Shown piece by piece: positions 9,696 to 18,316 of a stretch of DNA of 64,000 nt. The stretch's first letter is position 1. Each line of letters opens with the position of its first letter. The translations under genes and the position numbers were made by a program. The notes beneath the pieces were generated by a model. That model saw nothing but the letters and a program-made list of their open reading frames with translations, was not told the origin of the DNA and searched no databases. Origin of the DNA: an uncultured Prochlorococcus sp. (lineage in GTDB: Bacteria > Cyanobacteriota > Cyanobacteriia > PCC-6307 > Cyanobiaceae); NCBI GenBank assembly GCA_902573565.1, contig CACGKI010000003.1, positions 42,051 to 106,050 on the forward strand, read 5' to 3'.

Positions 9696-9825
9696 AATTA
9701 GAAAATTGATCATTTAGATAAGTTCTGAAATCGAAGATAGTTATTAAGAGTAAATAAGCAATACAAATAGCTATAGATATAAACCCTGTTAATATTGCAA
9801 TAATTTTTTGTCTACCCATTTTCAT
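9688..9825 (-). CDS. Tiny single-pass membrane protein downstream of the decarboxylase
   Basis: This 45-residue frame begins with an ATG at 9823-9825, three bases after the stop of the decarboxylase gene, and ends at a TAG at 9688-9690. The residues MKMGRQKIIAILTGFISIAI begin it, followed by a continuous hydrophobic helix and a short polar tail ending NDQFSNFT. A basic N-terminus followed by one helix suggests an N-in or N-out single-pass membrane protein. The placement as a second gene in a minus-strand unit, with an 8-bp convergent overlap with the GTPase gene, argues for it being real. I do not recognise a family. Confidence 0.6.
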   Translation of the reverse strand: MKMGRQKIIAILTGFISIAICIAYLLLITIFDFRTYLNDQFSNFT

Positions 9826-9828
9826 TAG

Positions 9829-11214
9829 TTAAGCATCTAAAAGTCTCAAAAGTTCTTCAATATGAGATTCTTTTGTATTGTAATTTCCCATGACAACCCT
9901 TAAAAAATGTTTACCTTTAAATTTTGGTCTAGAAAGCATAAAATTATTGTTAATTAATTCATTAACTTTAGTTTGAGTCCATGCATCAGATTCTTTTGGC
10001 TTAAGTTTCTTAGGTATGAATGAAACAATATGAAGAGGACCTGAATATATATCAAATTTATCTTTACTAATATTTTTTATAAAAAAATCTTTTCTTTTAA
10101 TTGATGATTTTAATATATTTTCTATTCCATTCATACCTAAAAAACGTAACCCAAGCCAAAGTTTGATAACCTCTGCAGGTCTAGAACCTTGTATGCCTAT
10201 TTCTCCTCTATTTATTACATTTTCTTTAGTTGAAATATATGGTAGTCCAGTATTAAAAGTATTTTCTAAAGTACTCATATTTGAAACCAATAACAAAGAT
10301 GAAGTCTTTGTAATACCAATGATTTTTTGTGGATTAATCGTTATTGAATTAGCCTGATTAATATTATCTAAACCTTCTATAGGAATAGAAGTTATAGCAA
10401 AAACCCCTCCAATTGAACCATCAATATGTAACCATATGTTTCTTTGTTTACAGATTTCACTTATTTCTTTAATAGGATCAATAGCTCCTCTTACAGTTGT
10501 CCCAAGGGTGGCAACAATAGCAAATATTTTTTTATTTTCTATTGAACATTTATCTAAAGAATTTCTGAGGTCCTTTATATCCATTCGGCCCTGAATATCA
10601 GTTTTAATCCTGACAAGATTCGTAGTATCAAGACCCATAACTCTCATACATTTAACGAAAGAAGAATGAGCATCTTCACTAACAAGTAATACAGAATTAG
10701 GATTTGAACCTAATCCAGCATTATTTCTAGCTGCTATAAGTGCATTCAGATTACTTAATGTACCTCCGCTAGCAGCTATACCACCTGAGAAATCATTAAA
10801 ACCTATTTTCTTGGAAAACCATTTGCATAATGATTCTTCAAGCAAAGTTACACTTGGTGATAACTCATAAGCGAGAAGATTATTATTTAAACCAGCAGCA
10901 ATTAAATCTCCCAAAATAGAGAAAATTAAAGGTGGGGGATCAAGGTGAGCTAGTGAGCCGGGATGAACGGGATTAAATGAATTATTCAAAAGTGATTCAA
11001 TCTCAGAAAACAATCCTTCTATAGAACTACTATCTTCTGCAGGCATAATGCAATTGAAACTCTCATCAAAAGGTAAAGGACCATTTTTATCAGCTTTAGA
11101 GAACCAGTCACAAAGAGTTTGACTTGCTCTATTAAGAAGAGTAATCAATTTGTCATTAGTCCCTAAATATGAGGGGAAATATATATCTTTATTATTAATT
11201 AAATCTTCAGCCAT
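9829..11214 (-). CDS. Group II pyridoxal-dependent amino-acid decarboxylase
   Basis: This 461-residue fold-type I PLP enzyme belongs to the glutamate / aromatic amino acid / 2,4-diaminobutyrate decarboxylase group. The Schiff-base lysine is Lys297 in NPQKIIG, the ring-stacking His lies in the DAHSS motif (181-185), and the PLP-nitrogen aspartate is in HIDGSIGG (263-270). In most relatives the last motif reads HVDAAxGG, so the Ala-Ala to Gly-Ser change is unusual. The substrate cannot be assigned. It starts at 11214, only 43 bp from the divergent tadA start, and is followed by a tiny membrane ORF. Confidence 0.85.
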   Translation of the reverse strand: MAEDLINNKDIYFPSYLGTNDKLITLLNRASQTLCDWFSKADKNGPLPFDESFNCIMPAEDSSSIEGLFSEIESLLNNSFNPVHPGSLAHLDPPPLIFSILGDLIAAGLNNNLLAYELSPSVTLLEESLCKWFSKKIGFNDFSGGIAASGGTLSNLNALIAARNNAGLGSNPNSVLLVSEDAHSSFVKCMRVMGLDTTNLVRIKTDIQGRMDIKDLRNSLDKCSIENKKIFAIVATLGTTVRGAIDPIKEISEICKQRNIWLHIDGSIGGVFAITSIPIEGLDNINQANSITINPQKIIGITKTSSLLLVSNMSTLENTFNTGLPYISTKENVINRGEIGIQGSRPAEVIKLWLGLRFLGMNGIENILKSSIKRKDFFIKNISKDKFDIYSGPLHIVSFIPKKLKPKESDAWTQTKVNELINNNFMLSRPKFKGKHFLRVVMGNYNTKESHIEELLRLLDA

Positions 11215-11257
11215 CAGATAAGATATCTATTAATAATTCTATTCTCAATATTGTTAA

Positions 11258-11773
11258 ATGAGATATTTTTTTGAAAATGGAAATAGTTATAAAGATCAAC
11301 CAAAAAAAACAAGTAATTCAAATTATATTTTGTGGATGAATTCGATATTAAAAAGATCCAAAGAAATTGGAAAAGTTGAGCTACCAATCTGCTCAATAAT
11401 TCTAGATGAGAGAGGAAGATGTATCGGGAGAGGGGTTAACAGGAGGAATATAAATAAAGACCCATTAGGTCATGCCGAGATAATGGCACTTAGGCAGGCA
11501 TCTCTAATAAAAAATGATTGGAGATTTAATGAATGTACTATTATCACAAATTTAGAACCTTGTACTATGTGTTCCTCTGCTCTTATTCAAGCGCGAATGG
11601 GTAAGGTTATTTTCGGGGCTTACGATAAGAAAAGAGGTGGATTGGGTGGCTCAATTGACCTATCAAAACATAAAAGTGCTCATCACAAAATGGAAATAAT
11701 TGGAGGTGTCCTAGAAGATGAATGCAGTCAAATTTTACAGATTTGGTTCAAAAAGTTGAGGACTCAAAAATAG
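11258..11773 (+). CDS. tadA: tRNA-specific adenosine deaminase (TadA family)
   Basis: The enzyme deaminates the wobble adenosine of tRNA-Arg(ACG) to inosine. The zinc-dependent deaminase signature is complete: HAE at 72-74 (zinc-binding His and proton-shuttling Glu) and PCTMC at 101-105 (two zinc cysteines). At 171 aa it is slightly longer than usual; the first 25 or so residues precede the core and a shorter start at a Met in the WMNSIL region is possible. It is convergent with the aminotransferase gene, overlapping it by 26 bp. A guanine/cytosine deaminase is the alternative, but the PCTMCSSALIQARM segment favours TadA. Confidence 0.88.
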   Translation: MRYFFENGNSYKDQPKKTSNSNYILWMNSILKRSKEIGKVELPICSIILDERGRCIGRGVNRRNINKDPLGHAEIMALRQASLIKNDWRFNECTIITNLEPCTMCSSALIQARMGKVIFGAYDKKRGGLGGSIDLSKHKSAHHKMEIIGGVLEDECSQILQIWFKKLRTQK

Positions 11774-12932
11774 TAAATTTTTTTAGTTCAGTATCAAAAA
11801 GGTTTAGTAATCTGTCAACATTCTCCTCACGTGAATTAAAACCCATTAGCCCTACACGCCATACTTTACCGGATAATTCTCCAAGCCCATTTCCTATTTC
11901 AATTCCAAAGTTTCTTAAAAGATGATTTCTAAAACCATCCCCATCAACTGCTGGAGGTATTTTAACTGTGGTTAAAGTTGGCAATCTATAATCCTCTGAT
12001 ACATGTAATTCCATTCCAAGACTTTCTAAACCATTCCACAGTTTCTTTGCATTGGTATTGTGTCTGTTCCAAACATTTTCTAAACCCTCATTAGCAATTA
12101 ATCGTAAGCCTTCACGAATAGCAAAATTCATATTGACGGGTGCAGTATGATGGTAAACACGATCAGAACCCCAATATTTATTTAATAGAGATAAATCTAA
12201 ATACCAGTTAGGTACTTTTGTTTTTCTTGAAGTTAGTTTATCTTCAGCTCTTTTATTCATTGTAAAAGGACTTAATCCTGGAGGACAACTTAATCCCTTT
12301 TGACTACAGCTGTACGCTAGATCAATTTTCCATTCGTCTATCAATAATTCTAAAGCGCCAAGTGAAGTTACTGCATCAACTAAAAACAAACAGTTATTTT
12401 TTCTACATATATCGCCAATCCCCTCAAGAGGTTGTAAAACACCACTCGATGTTTCAGCATGGACAATAGCAAAAATTGCTGGTTTTTTAGTTTCTATTTC
12501 ATACTTGATTTCTTCATAAGAAAAGTGTTCACCCCAAGGTTTTTCAATTACAGATACATCTGCTTTATATCTTGTTGCCATATCAACAAGTCTGTCTCCA
12601 AAATATCCTTTTTTAGCGATAAGAATTTTTTCTCCTTCTTCTATAAAATTAGCTATGGAAGCTTCCATAGCTGCACTTCCAGTACCACTCATTGGAAGAG
12701 TAAGACGATTATTGCATTGCCAAGTATATCTTAGAAGTTGTTGAACATCAGACATCAATGAAATATATGCTTCATCTAAGTGACCAATAGGATTCAAAGA
12801 AAGAGCGCTTAAGACTTCTGGATGTGCGTTTGAAGGGCCAGGACCTAATAAAAGTCTAGAGGGAACATAAGTCTTTGAGAAATGAGATAAATTCTCTTCA
12901 TTTAAAGCCGAAATAAGTTTTGCTTCTGTCAA
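11748..12932 (-). CDS. Serine/alanine-glyoxylate aminotransferase (class V)
   Basis: This class V PLP aminotransferase probably converts glyoxylate to glycine with alanine or serine, as in photorespiratory 2-phosphoglycolate recycling. The protein opens with LLLGPGPSNAHPEVL (28-42), has the phosphate-binding SGTGSAAME (82-90), the aspartate of FLVDAVTSLG (183-192) and the PLP Lys212 in CSQKGLSCPPG. At 394 aa it is of family length. When serine is the donor, hydroxypyruvate and then glycerate follow, which would link to the glycerate 3-kinase at 48 kb; that link is inference. The 3' end overlaps tadA by 26 bp. Confidence 0.9.
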   Translation of the reverse strand: MTEAKLISALNEENLSHFSKTYVPSRLLLGPGPSNAHPEVLSALSLNPIGHLDEAYISLMSDVQQLLRYTWQCNNRLTLPMSGTGSAAMEASIANFIEEGEKILIAKKGYFGDRLVDMATRYKADVSVIEKPWGEHFSYEEIKYEIETKKPAIFAIVHAETSSGVLQPLEGIGDICRKNNCLFLVDAVTSLGALELLIDEWKIDLAYSCSQKGLSCPPGLSPFTMNKRAEDKLTSRKTKVPNWYLDLSLLNKYWGSDRVYHHTAPVNMNFAIREGLRLIANEGLENVWNRHNTNAKKLWNGLESLGMELHVSEDYRLPTLTTVKIPPAVDGDGFRNHLLRNFGIEIGNGLGELSGKVWRVGLMGFNSREENVDRLLNLFDTELKKFTIFESSTF

Positions 12933-12964
12933 AGCATTACATTCAATTACTTTTAAATTAAACT

Positions 12965-12987
12965 AATATCGCCACATAAGCGATATT
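12965..12987. repeat. Perfect 8-bp inverted repeat between the aminotransferase gene and glnA
   Basis: The arms AATATCGC (12965-12972) and GCGATATT (12980-12987) are separated by a 7-base loop. No gene ends here: the element lies 32 bp upstream of the aminotransferase start and about 160 bp upstream of glnA, in the divergent intergenic region. It could be a protein-binding site or a leader hairpin for either gene. There is no T-run, so I do not call it a terminator. Confidence 0.5.
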
Positions 12988-13042
12988 TATTTATAGAAAT
13001 TCATTCAATTTAAATATTTAGCTTAATAATTATTAAACTTAT

Positions 13043-13073
13043 GACTTGAAATACTAAAAGAAGACATCAAGTC
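13043..13073. repeat. Interrupted palindrome upstream of the glnA NtcA site
   Basis: GACTTGA (13043-13049) and TCAAGTC (13067-13073) form a perfect 7-bp inverted repeat with a 17-base spacer. It ends 9 bp before the NtcA-type site of glnA. The position would suit a second regulator site or a looped hairpin; function unknown. Confidence 0.4.
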
Positions 13074-13082
13074 TTAAAAAAA

Positions 13083-13124
13083 GTTACGGTTGATACATAA
13101 CAAGAATCATCAAGTTATTAATTT
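13083..13124 (+). promoter_or_regulatory. NtcA-activated promoter of glnA
   Basis: GTTACGGTTGATAC at 13083-13096 fits the NtcA motif GTN10AC in the form GTT-N8-TAC (consensus GTA-N8-TAC). It is followed 22 bp later by TAATTT (13119-13124), matching the TAN3T -10 element expected at 20-24 bp in class II NtcA promoters. The glnA ATG is another 21 bp downstream. The urtA promoter has the same spacing and almost the same bases. Regulation by NtcA and 2-oxoglutarate is established for glnA in cyanobacteria; its operation here is inferred from the motif. Confidence 0.85.
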
Positions 13125-13145
13125 CATAGAAGGTATTAAAAAATT

Positions 13146-14567
13146 ATGTCTAAATCTCCTCAAGACGTTTTAAGTCAAATTAAAGACGAAGGAATTGAAC
13201 TCATCGATTTAAAATTCACTGATATTCATGGAAAATGGCAACATTTAACTCTTACATCAGACATGATAGAAGAGGATTCTTTTACAGAAGGTTTGGCATT
13301 TGATGGCTCATCAATAAGAGGTTGGAAAGCAATTAATGCCTCGGATATGTCAATGGTTCCCGATGCAAGTACAGCTTGGATAGATCCTTTTTATAAACAT
13401 AAAACTCTAAGTATGATTTGCTCTATTCAAGAGCCAAGAAGCGGTGAACCTTATGATAGGTGTCCAAGAGCTTTAGCTCAAAAGGCATTAAAATATTTAG
13501 ATTCAACGGGTATAGCAGATACTGCATTTTTTGGACCAGAACCAGAATTCTTTTTATTCGATGATGTTAGATATGACTCTAAAGAGGGAGGTTGTTTTTA
13601 TAGTGTAGATACTATTGAAGCGCCATGGAATACAGGGAGAATTGAAGAAGGGGGAAACTTAGGATACAAAATACAATATAAAGAAGGATATTTTCCAGTA
13701 GCTCCAAATGATACTGCGCAAGATATCAGATCTGAGATGCTTCTTCTTATGGGTGAATTAGGTATCCCCACAGAAAAACATCACCATGAAGTTGCTGGTG
13801 CCGGTCAACACGAGCTTGGAATGAAATTTGATTCGTTAATAAATGCTGCTGATAACGTTATGACCTATAAATACGTTGTCAGAAATGTTGCAAAAAAATA
13901 TGGAAAAACAGCAACATTTATGCCCAAGCCTGTTTTTAACGACAACGGAACAGGAATGCATGTTCACCAAAGTTTATGGAAGAGCGGACAGCCACTATTC
14001 TTTGGTGAAGGATCATATGCAAATTTATCTCAAACAGCAAGATGGTACATCGGAGGCATACTTAAACATGCACCTTCATTCCTAGCATTTACTAACCCAA
14101 CTACAAATAGTTATAAACGATTGGTTCCAGGATTCGAAGCACCTGTAAATCTAGTTTATTCTGAGGGTAATAGATCAGCTGCGGTAAGAATACCTTTAAC
14201 AGGTCCAAGCCCTAAAGCTAAAAGATTAGAATTCAGATCAGGTGACGCACTTGCAAATCCTTACTTAGCATTCTCTGTAATGATGCTTGCTGGTATTGAT
14301 GGAATTAAGAATCAAATTGATCCTGGTGATGGAGTAGATGTAGATTTGTTTGAACTTCCAGCTGATGAACTTGCGAAAATTGATACAGTACCTTCATCTC
14401 TAAATGACTCACTTAATGCACTAAAAGCAGATAAGGATTATCTATTAGCTGGTGGAGTATTTACTGAAGATTTTATTGATAACTTCATCGATATAAAATA
14501 CGAAGAGGTACAACAACTAAGACAAAGGCCGCATCCACATGAATTCTTCATGTATTACGATGCATAA
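13146..14567 (+). CDS. glnA: Glutamine synthetase type I
   Basis: GlnA joins ammonium to glutamate using ATP, the main entry point for ammonium, including that released from urea by the urease cluster in this window. The 473-residue length and motifs are those of GSI: the N-terminal [12 protein letters not shown] beta-grasp segment, [11 protein letters not shown], the metal site [12 protein letters not shown], the ATP-binding [16 protein letters not shown] (16 residues) and [17 protein letters not shown]. It is monocistronic: an NtcA-type promoter lies just upstream and a strong intrinsic terminator just downstream. Confidence 0.97.
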   Translation: MSKSPQDVLSQIKDEGIELIDLKFTDIHGKWQHLTLTSDMIEEDSFTEGLAFDGSSIRGWKAINASDMSMVPDASTAWIDPFYKHKTLSMICSIQEPRSGEPYDRCPRALAQKALKYLDSTGIADTAFFGPEPEFFLFDDVRYDSKEGGCFYSVDTIEAPWNTGRIEEGGNLGYKIQYKEGYFPVAPNDTAQDIRSEMLLLMGELGIPTEKHHHEVAGAGQHELGMKFDSLINAADNVMTYKYVVRNVAKKYGKTATFMPKPVFNDNGTGMHVHQSLWKSGQPLFFGEGSYANLSQTARWYIGGILKHAPSFLAFTNPTTNSYKRLVPGFEAPVNLVYSEGNRSAAVRIPLTGPSPKAKRLEFRSGDALANPYLAFSVMMLAGIDGIKNQIDPGDGVDVDLFELPADELAKIDTVPSSLNDSLNALKADKDYLLAGGVFTEDFIDNFIDIKYEEVQQLRQRPHPHEFFMYYDA

Positions 14568-14593
14568 TTTAAAGAACTAATTAGTTTAAATTA

Positions 14594-14641
14594 ATCAATT
14601 TGAGAAATATCACAAAATATTCTCAAATTGATTTTTTTTTT
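14594..14641 (+). terminator. Strong rho-independent terminator of glnA
   Basis: Arms AATCAATTTGAGAA and TTCTCAAATTGATT form a 14-bp perfect stem with a short AT-rich loop and are followed by an uninterrupted run of about ten T residues. It begins 27 bp after the glnA stop. It is by far the clearest intrinsic terminator in the window and isolates glnA from the methyltransferase gene. Confidence 0.92.
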
Positions 14642-14669
14642 GTTGGAATATATATATATAAATTGAAAA

Positions 14670-15725
14670 ATGGCTAGGGAATCTATTTCAAAAATTGCAT
14701 ATAAAACGCTACAACAAAGTAAAAGCATTGCAGGTTTCGCTCACAAGCAGATCAGTTCAAGATTAATGAATTTTATTCTTCCCGATTCTAAGCTTGAAAA
14801 TTTTGATTTAGATCAGAATCTTCTAGTGCAAATCCAAAATTCAATGGAAAACTTAAGAGAGGAAGATTGGAATGACGCAGAAAAAAATCTATATCCAAAA
14901 AAATTGTTGTTTGACGAGCCATGGCTTAGATATCTAACTCAATACCCTAAAATTTGGCTTGATATGCCTAATACGTGGGATAGACGCAGAAGACAAAACT
15001 TTGATGATCTTCCAAAATCAATTGATAAAGATAATTATCCTCAATATTACTTGAGAAATTTTCATCATCAAACAGATGGTTATTTATCAGATTTTTCAGC
15101 TAGCATTTATGACCTACAAGTAGAGATACTTTTCAATGGGAGTGCTGACTCAATGAGGAGAAGAATAATTAAGCCAATAAAAGAAGGACTTGAAATTTTT
15201 AAAGATAGAAAAAAAAGTACTATAAAAATACTTGATGTAGCAACAGGATCAGGCAGAACTTTAAAACAATTAAGAGCCGCATTTCCTAAAGAAAAAATTA
15301 CAGGAATTGATTTATCTGATTCATACTTGAAAGAAGCAAGTAGATATATTTCTGATTTAGATGGAGATTTAATTCAGTTAATAAGAGGTAATGCTGAAGA
15401 ATTACCTTTTGAAAATGATAGTTTTCAATGCATTTCTTGTGTTTACTTATTTCATGAATTACCTAGAACAATAAGAGCTAAAGTATTAAATGAATTTTTT
15501 AGAGTTCTTGAACCTGGGGGGATATTAGTATTAGCTGATTCAATTCAAATAAGTGATTCACCAGATTTTACATCCGTAATGGAAAACTTCTATAAATCTT
15601 TTCATGAGCCTTTTTATTGTGATTACATAAAAGAGGATATAGATTCTAAAATAAAAGAAATAGGTTTTAAAGATGTAAAATCAAATTCCTTTTTTATGAC
15701 CAAAGTATGGTCTGCTGTAAAGTAA
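14670..15725 (+). CDS. SAM-dependent class I methyltransferase
   Basis: The 351-residue protein has a methyltransferase domain in its C-terminal two thirds. Motif I is ILDVATGSGRTLKQL (about 188-202), followed by the acidic ITGIDLSDSYL and the post-motif FQCISCVYLFHELP, with RVLEPGGILVLADS near the end, as in UbiE/Erg6-like enzymes. The N-terminal 130 residues are specific to cyanobacterial homologues and have no recognisable domain. The substrate is unknown; quinone, lipid or small-molecule methylation are all possible. A TATATATATA run just upstream may supply the promoter. Confidence 0.8.
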   Translation: MARESISKIAYKTLQQSKSIAGFAHKQISSRLMNFILPDSKLENFDLDQNLLVQIQNSMENLREEDWNDAEKNLYPKKLLFDEPWLRYLTQYPKIWLDMPNTWDRRRRQNFDDLPKSIDKDNYPQYYLRNFHHQTDGYLSDFSASIYDLQVEILFNGSADSMRRRIIKPIKEGLEIFKDRKKSTIKILDVATGSGRTLKQLRAAFPKEKITGIDLSDSYLKEASRYISDLDGDLIQLIRGNAEELPFENDSFQCISCVYLFHELPRTIRAKVLNEFFRVLEPGGILVLADSIQISDSPDFTSVMENFYKSFHEPFYCDYIKEDIDSKIKEIGFKDVKSNSFFMTKVWSAVK

Positions 15726-15737
15726 ATAAAAACTTCT

Positions 15738-16001
15738 ATGACCTATTGGGATAAAGATACTGTTCAGCTTGTTCAAAGTCTTAATGATAAATTAAAGATT
15801 GATCATTCTAAATGGCATAAAGATAAAGGAAATAAATATAAACGATCTGCAGAACTAATTTCGGCAGGATTATGCCATTTAATTATTTCTTGTAATGAGA
15901 AAGAAACTATTGAATATATAGAAGAAAGTATTAAATGGTTAAAAGAAATTAACGTAGATCAACCATGCCCTAGTAAAAATCACCTTTTTAAAGCCAACTG
16001 A
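15738..16001 (+). CDS. Small conserved cyanobacterial protein (DUF6439-like)
   Basis: An 87-residue soluble, helical protein beginning MTYWDKDTVQLVQSLNDKL. I believe it matches the cyanobacterial DUF6439 family, whose function is unknown; the assignment is from memory of the pattern and is moderate. Repeated Trp-Lys and Ile-Glu positions suggest a three-helix fold. It follows the methyltransferase by 12 bp in the same direction and overlaps the convergent anti-sigma-type kinase gene by 22 bp. Confidence 0.75.
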   Translation: MTYWDKDTVQLVQSLNDKLKIDHSKWHKDKGNKYKRSAELISAGLCHLIISCNEKETIEYIEESIKWLKEINVDQPCPSKNHLFKAN

Positions 16002-16414
16002 AGCCTATTACCTTTACTACTCCATCTAATATCATCAAAACATTCATTAATAATGTATAAGCCACGGCCATTTACACTACTTATTTTTTTTGGTAATTTG
16101 TAGTTTCTTTTTTTTATTTCTAAACCATGACCTTGATCTTGAATTTGCCAAACACACCAATTAGGAGTGATTATTCTTCTTACTCTAATATTTTTCTTAG
16201 GATCTAATTTATTTCCATGTTTTACTGCGTTTACTAGAGCTTCATGTAAACCTAGTTTTATAAGATAGCTTGATTGAGAATTTTTAATAGGTTCTAATAA
16301 TTGATCGACAAATTCATTTAACTGTAATGAAGATTCGAGTTCGTAGTTTGACCAGTTAATCTTTGGTCTTTTAAAAAATTTTTTTAAAATATTTTTGCCC
16401 CAAATTAAGGACAT
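15980..16414 (-). CDS. RsbW-like anti-sigma / ATP-binding serine kinase domain protein
   Basis: A 144-residue single HATPase_c_2 domain of the GHKL superfamily. The N box is LHEALVNAVKHGN and the G1 box is QIQDQGHGLEI, followed by the lid and NGRGLYIINECFDDI near the C-terminus. Such proteins bind ATP and either phosphorylate STAS-domain antagonists or sequester sigma factors in partner switching. A STAS protein is encoded 24 kb away in this window at 40.4-40.7 kb; a functional link is speculation. There is no adjacent sigma factor or phosphatase. Confidence 0.82.
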   Translation of the reverse strand: MSLIWGKNILKKFFKRPKINWSNYELESSLQLNEFVDQLLEPIKNSQSSYLIKLGLHEALVNAVKHGNKLDPKKNIRVRRIITPNWCVWQIQDQGHGLEIKKRNYKLPKKISSVNGRGLYIINECFDDIRWSSKGNRLQLALKR

Positions 16415-16462
16415 AATAATATTTTGATACTGACTTAATATTAACTTATTTAATACCTTAAT

Positions 16463-17182
16463 TTAAAGGATATTATTATGTCTTTCTGCAATAGCAGGAT
16501 GCCTTAGTATTGAATCCATAAGTCTTACACCTCTTAGTTGATTTATTAGAGGCATATGTCCATCAGGAGCATCCAATGACCAACAAAAAGATCCAGGATA
16601 TCTAGTCCATAAGCCCTCTTTCTTCCAACCTATTTTGGGCCACATTAATTCATATTTTTTCCCAACTGATTTTAATATCTTTGCTTGAATTGAGAATCCA
16701 AATCTACCCGTAGAATAAATAGTCCATAATCTATCAATGGTTTGTAAATCTTTACCTGACATATTCTTAACCTCACTGTAGAAAACATAACCGCGTTTTT
16801 CAGCTAATTTTCCAGCTAATTTTCGCAGATAAGAACTTGTTAATCTATCAGCATCTTCAAATTTTTGCTCAACCAACATTAATTGAAGTTCTTCATAATC
16901 AATATCAATGTCTGAATATGTATTAAACCAATTATTAAATTTAGAATTATCAAAGAAATCAGGTTTATATTTTTTTAATACTTGCAATAACCAACCAGCA
17001 GCCCAGTCATCTCCGTTCTTATCAAAGATTTCAAACAATTTAGGACCAAGTTTATAAATATTTTCGAATTCAGATTCGATTTGAGTTAATAAATTTATTC
17101 TTTTTCTTTGATTGGAATCTACAAATTTTTTTATCAGATCTAATGTAGCATTACTATAGTTATCTTGTTCTTTGTTATTCAT
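16463..17182 (-). CDS. gun4: GUN4-family tetrapyrrole-binding regulator
   Basis: GUN4 binds protoporphyrin IX and Mg-protoporphyrin and stimulates magnesium chelatase in chlorophyll synthesis. The C-terminal two thirds (about 90-230) contain the GUN4 core: SYLRKLAGKLAEKRGYVFYS, IDRLWTIYSTGRFGFSIQ and LWTRYPGSFCWSLDAPDGHMP match its conserved helices and the tetrapyrrole-cleft loop. The N-terminal part is a helical repeat extension, as in Synechocystis GUN4. It is divergent from mnmH across only 33 bp. Confidence 0.9.
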   Translation of the reverse strand: MNNKEQDNYSNATLDLIKKFVDSNQRKRINLLTQIESEFENIYKLGPKLFEIFDKNGDDWAAGWLLQVLKKYKPDFFDNSKFNNWFNTYSDIDIDYEELQLMLVEQKFEDADRLTSSYLRKLAGKLAEKRGYVFYSEVKNMSGKDLQTIDRLWTIYSTGRFGFSIQAKILKSVGKKYELMWPKIGWKKEGLWTRYPGSFCWSLDAPDGHMPLINQLRGVRLMDSILRHPAIAERHNNIL

Positions 17183-17215
17183 TTTTAAAAATTAATCAAA
17201 AATCAAAAACTATCC

Positions 17216-18256
17216 ATGTATTTCAAAAGAAAAGAACTAGAGAAATTTAGAAGTTTAAAAGGTCCACTTATAGATGTTAGGAGCCCAGGTGAATATTATA
17301 AAGGACACATGCCTAATTCTATTAACATTCCATTATTTGATAATGATGAGAGATCAATAATTGGGACTATTTATAAAAAAGAAGGTAGAAAAAGAGCTGT
17401 ACTAGAGGGATTAAAATTTCTTGAAAAAAAAATAGAATTACTTCTTGATAATTTATTTATAAATATTGACTCTTATAATAATAATTCTGAAAATAATAAA
17501 GAACTATTTATAAAAATATATTGTTCTAGAGGGGGTATGAGGTCTCAAAGTATTGCATGGTTACTAGAAAAATTTAAATTAAATCTGGTTACACTTAATG
17601 GAGGATATAAAAAATATAGGAGATGGGTATTAGATAGTTTTTCAAAAAAGTTGAACATTGTATTAATTGGCGGAAAAACAGGAACAGGTAAGACAAGATT
17701 ATTATCATTATTAGAGAAATATAATTATCAAACTATTGATCTTGAAGGATTTGCTTGTCATAGAGGAAGCACATTTGGAGGCTTAGGAATGAAAGAACAA
17801 CCATCAAATGAACAATTTGAAAATATAATTGCAGAAAAATTAAATTCCTTTCAATTTACTAATAATATTTTTGTAGAAGCTGAAAGTGCAAATATAGGTA
17901 AATGCAAAATTCCTCATGAATTCTTTAATCAGATGAAAAATTCTAGGAGAATTGAAATTTTAAGGAGCGAATCTAATAGATTAGATGAGTTAATAGATAC
18001 TTATAGTGTTTTTAAGAAGGAGGAACTCCAAGAATCTGTATTAAGGATAAAAAAAAGATTAGGACCGCAAAGAACAAAAATAGCTATAGAATCTATTAAT
18101 AATGAAAAATGGGACTTAGTTTGTAGATCAGTTTTAGATTATTACGATAAGTGTTATGAATATGAAAGGGTTGGCAAAACAAATATAAAGTTATTAGATT
18201 TAACAGACAAAAAATATGATAAAAGTATCCTTGAATTAATAAATAATATTTTATAA
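17216..18256 (+). CDS. mnmH: tRNA 2-selenouridine / geranyl-2-thiouridine synthase
   Basis: MnmH (SelU, YbbB) modifies the wobble 2-thiouridine of some tRNAs by geranylation and selenium exchange. The protein has an N-terminal rhodanese domain with the catalytic Cys103 in YCSRGGMRSQ and a C-terminal P-loop domain with GGKTGTGKT at 152-160 followed by DLEGFACHRGSTFG (14 residues), a signature of this family. Length (346 aa) is normal. Selenophosphate synthase, needed for the selenium step, is not in this window. Confidence 0.92.
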   Translation: MYFKRKELEKFRSLKGPLIDVRSPGEYYKGHMPNSINIPLFDNDERSIIGTIYKKEGRKRAVLEGLKFLEKKIELLLDNLFINIDSYNNNSENNKELFIKIYCSRGGMRSQSIAWLLEKFKLNLVTLNGGYKKYRRWVLDSFSKKLNIVLIGGKTGTGKTRLLSLLEKYNYQTIDLEGFACHRGSTFGGLGMKEQPSNEQFENIIAEKLNSFQFTNNIFVEAESANIGKCKIPHEFFNQMKNSRRIEILRSESNRLDELIDTYSVFKKEELQESVLRIKKRLGPQRTKIAIESINNEKWDLVCRSVLDYYDKCYEYERVGKTNIKLLDLTDKKYDKSILELINNIL

Positions 18257-18316
18257 AATAATTACAAACGAATATGAAAAATATTTCCTAATATAATAAA
18301 TTATTATTCGAATATT

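Noticed and set aside
12459..12734. 91-codon plus-strand frame within the aminotransferase gene
   Set aside because: Antisense to a conserved catalytic region and made almost entirely of Phe, Ser and Tyr, typical of a shadow.
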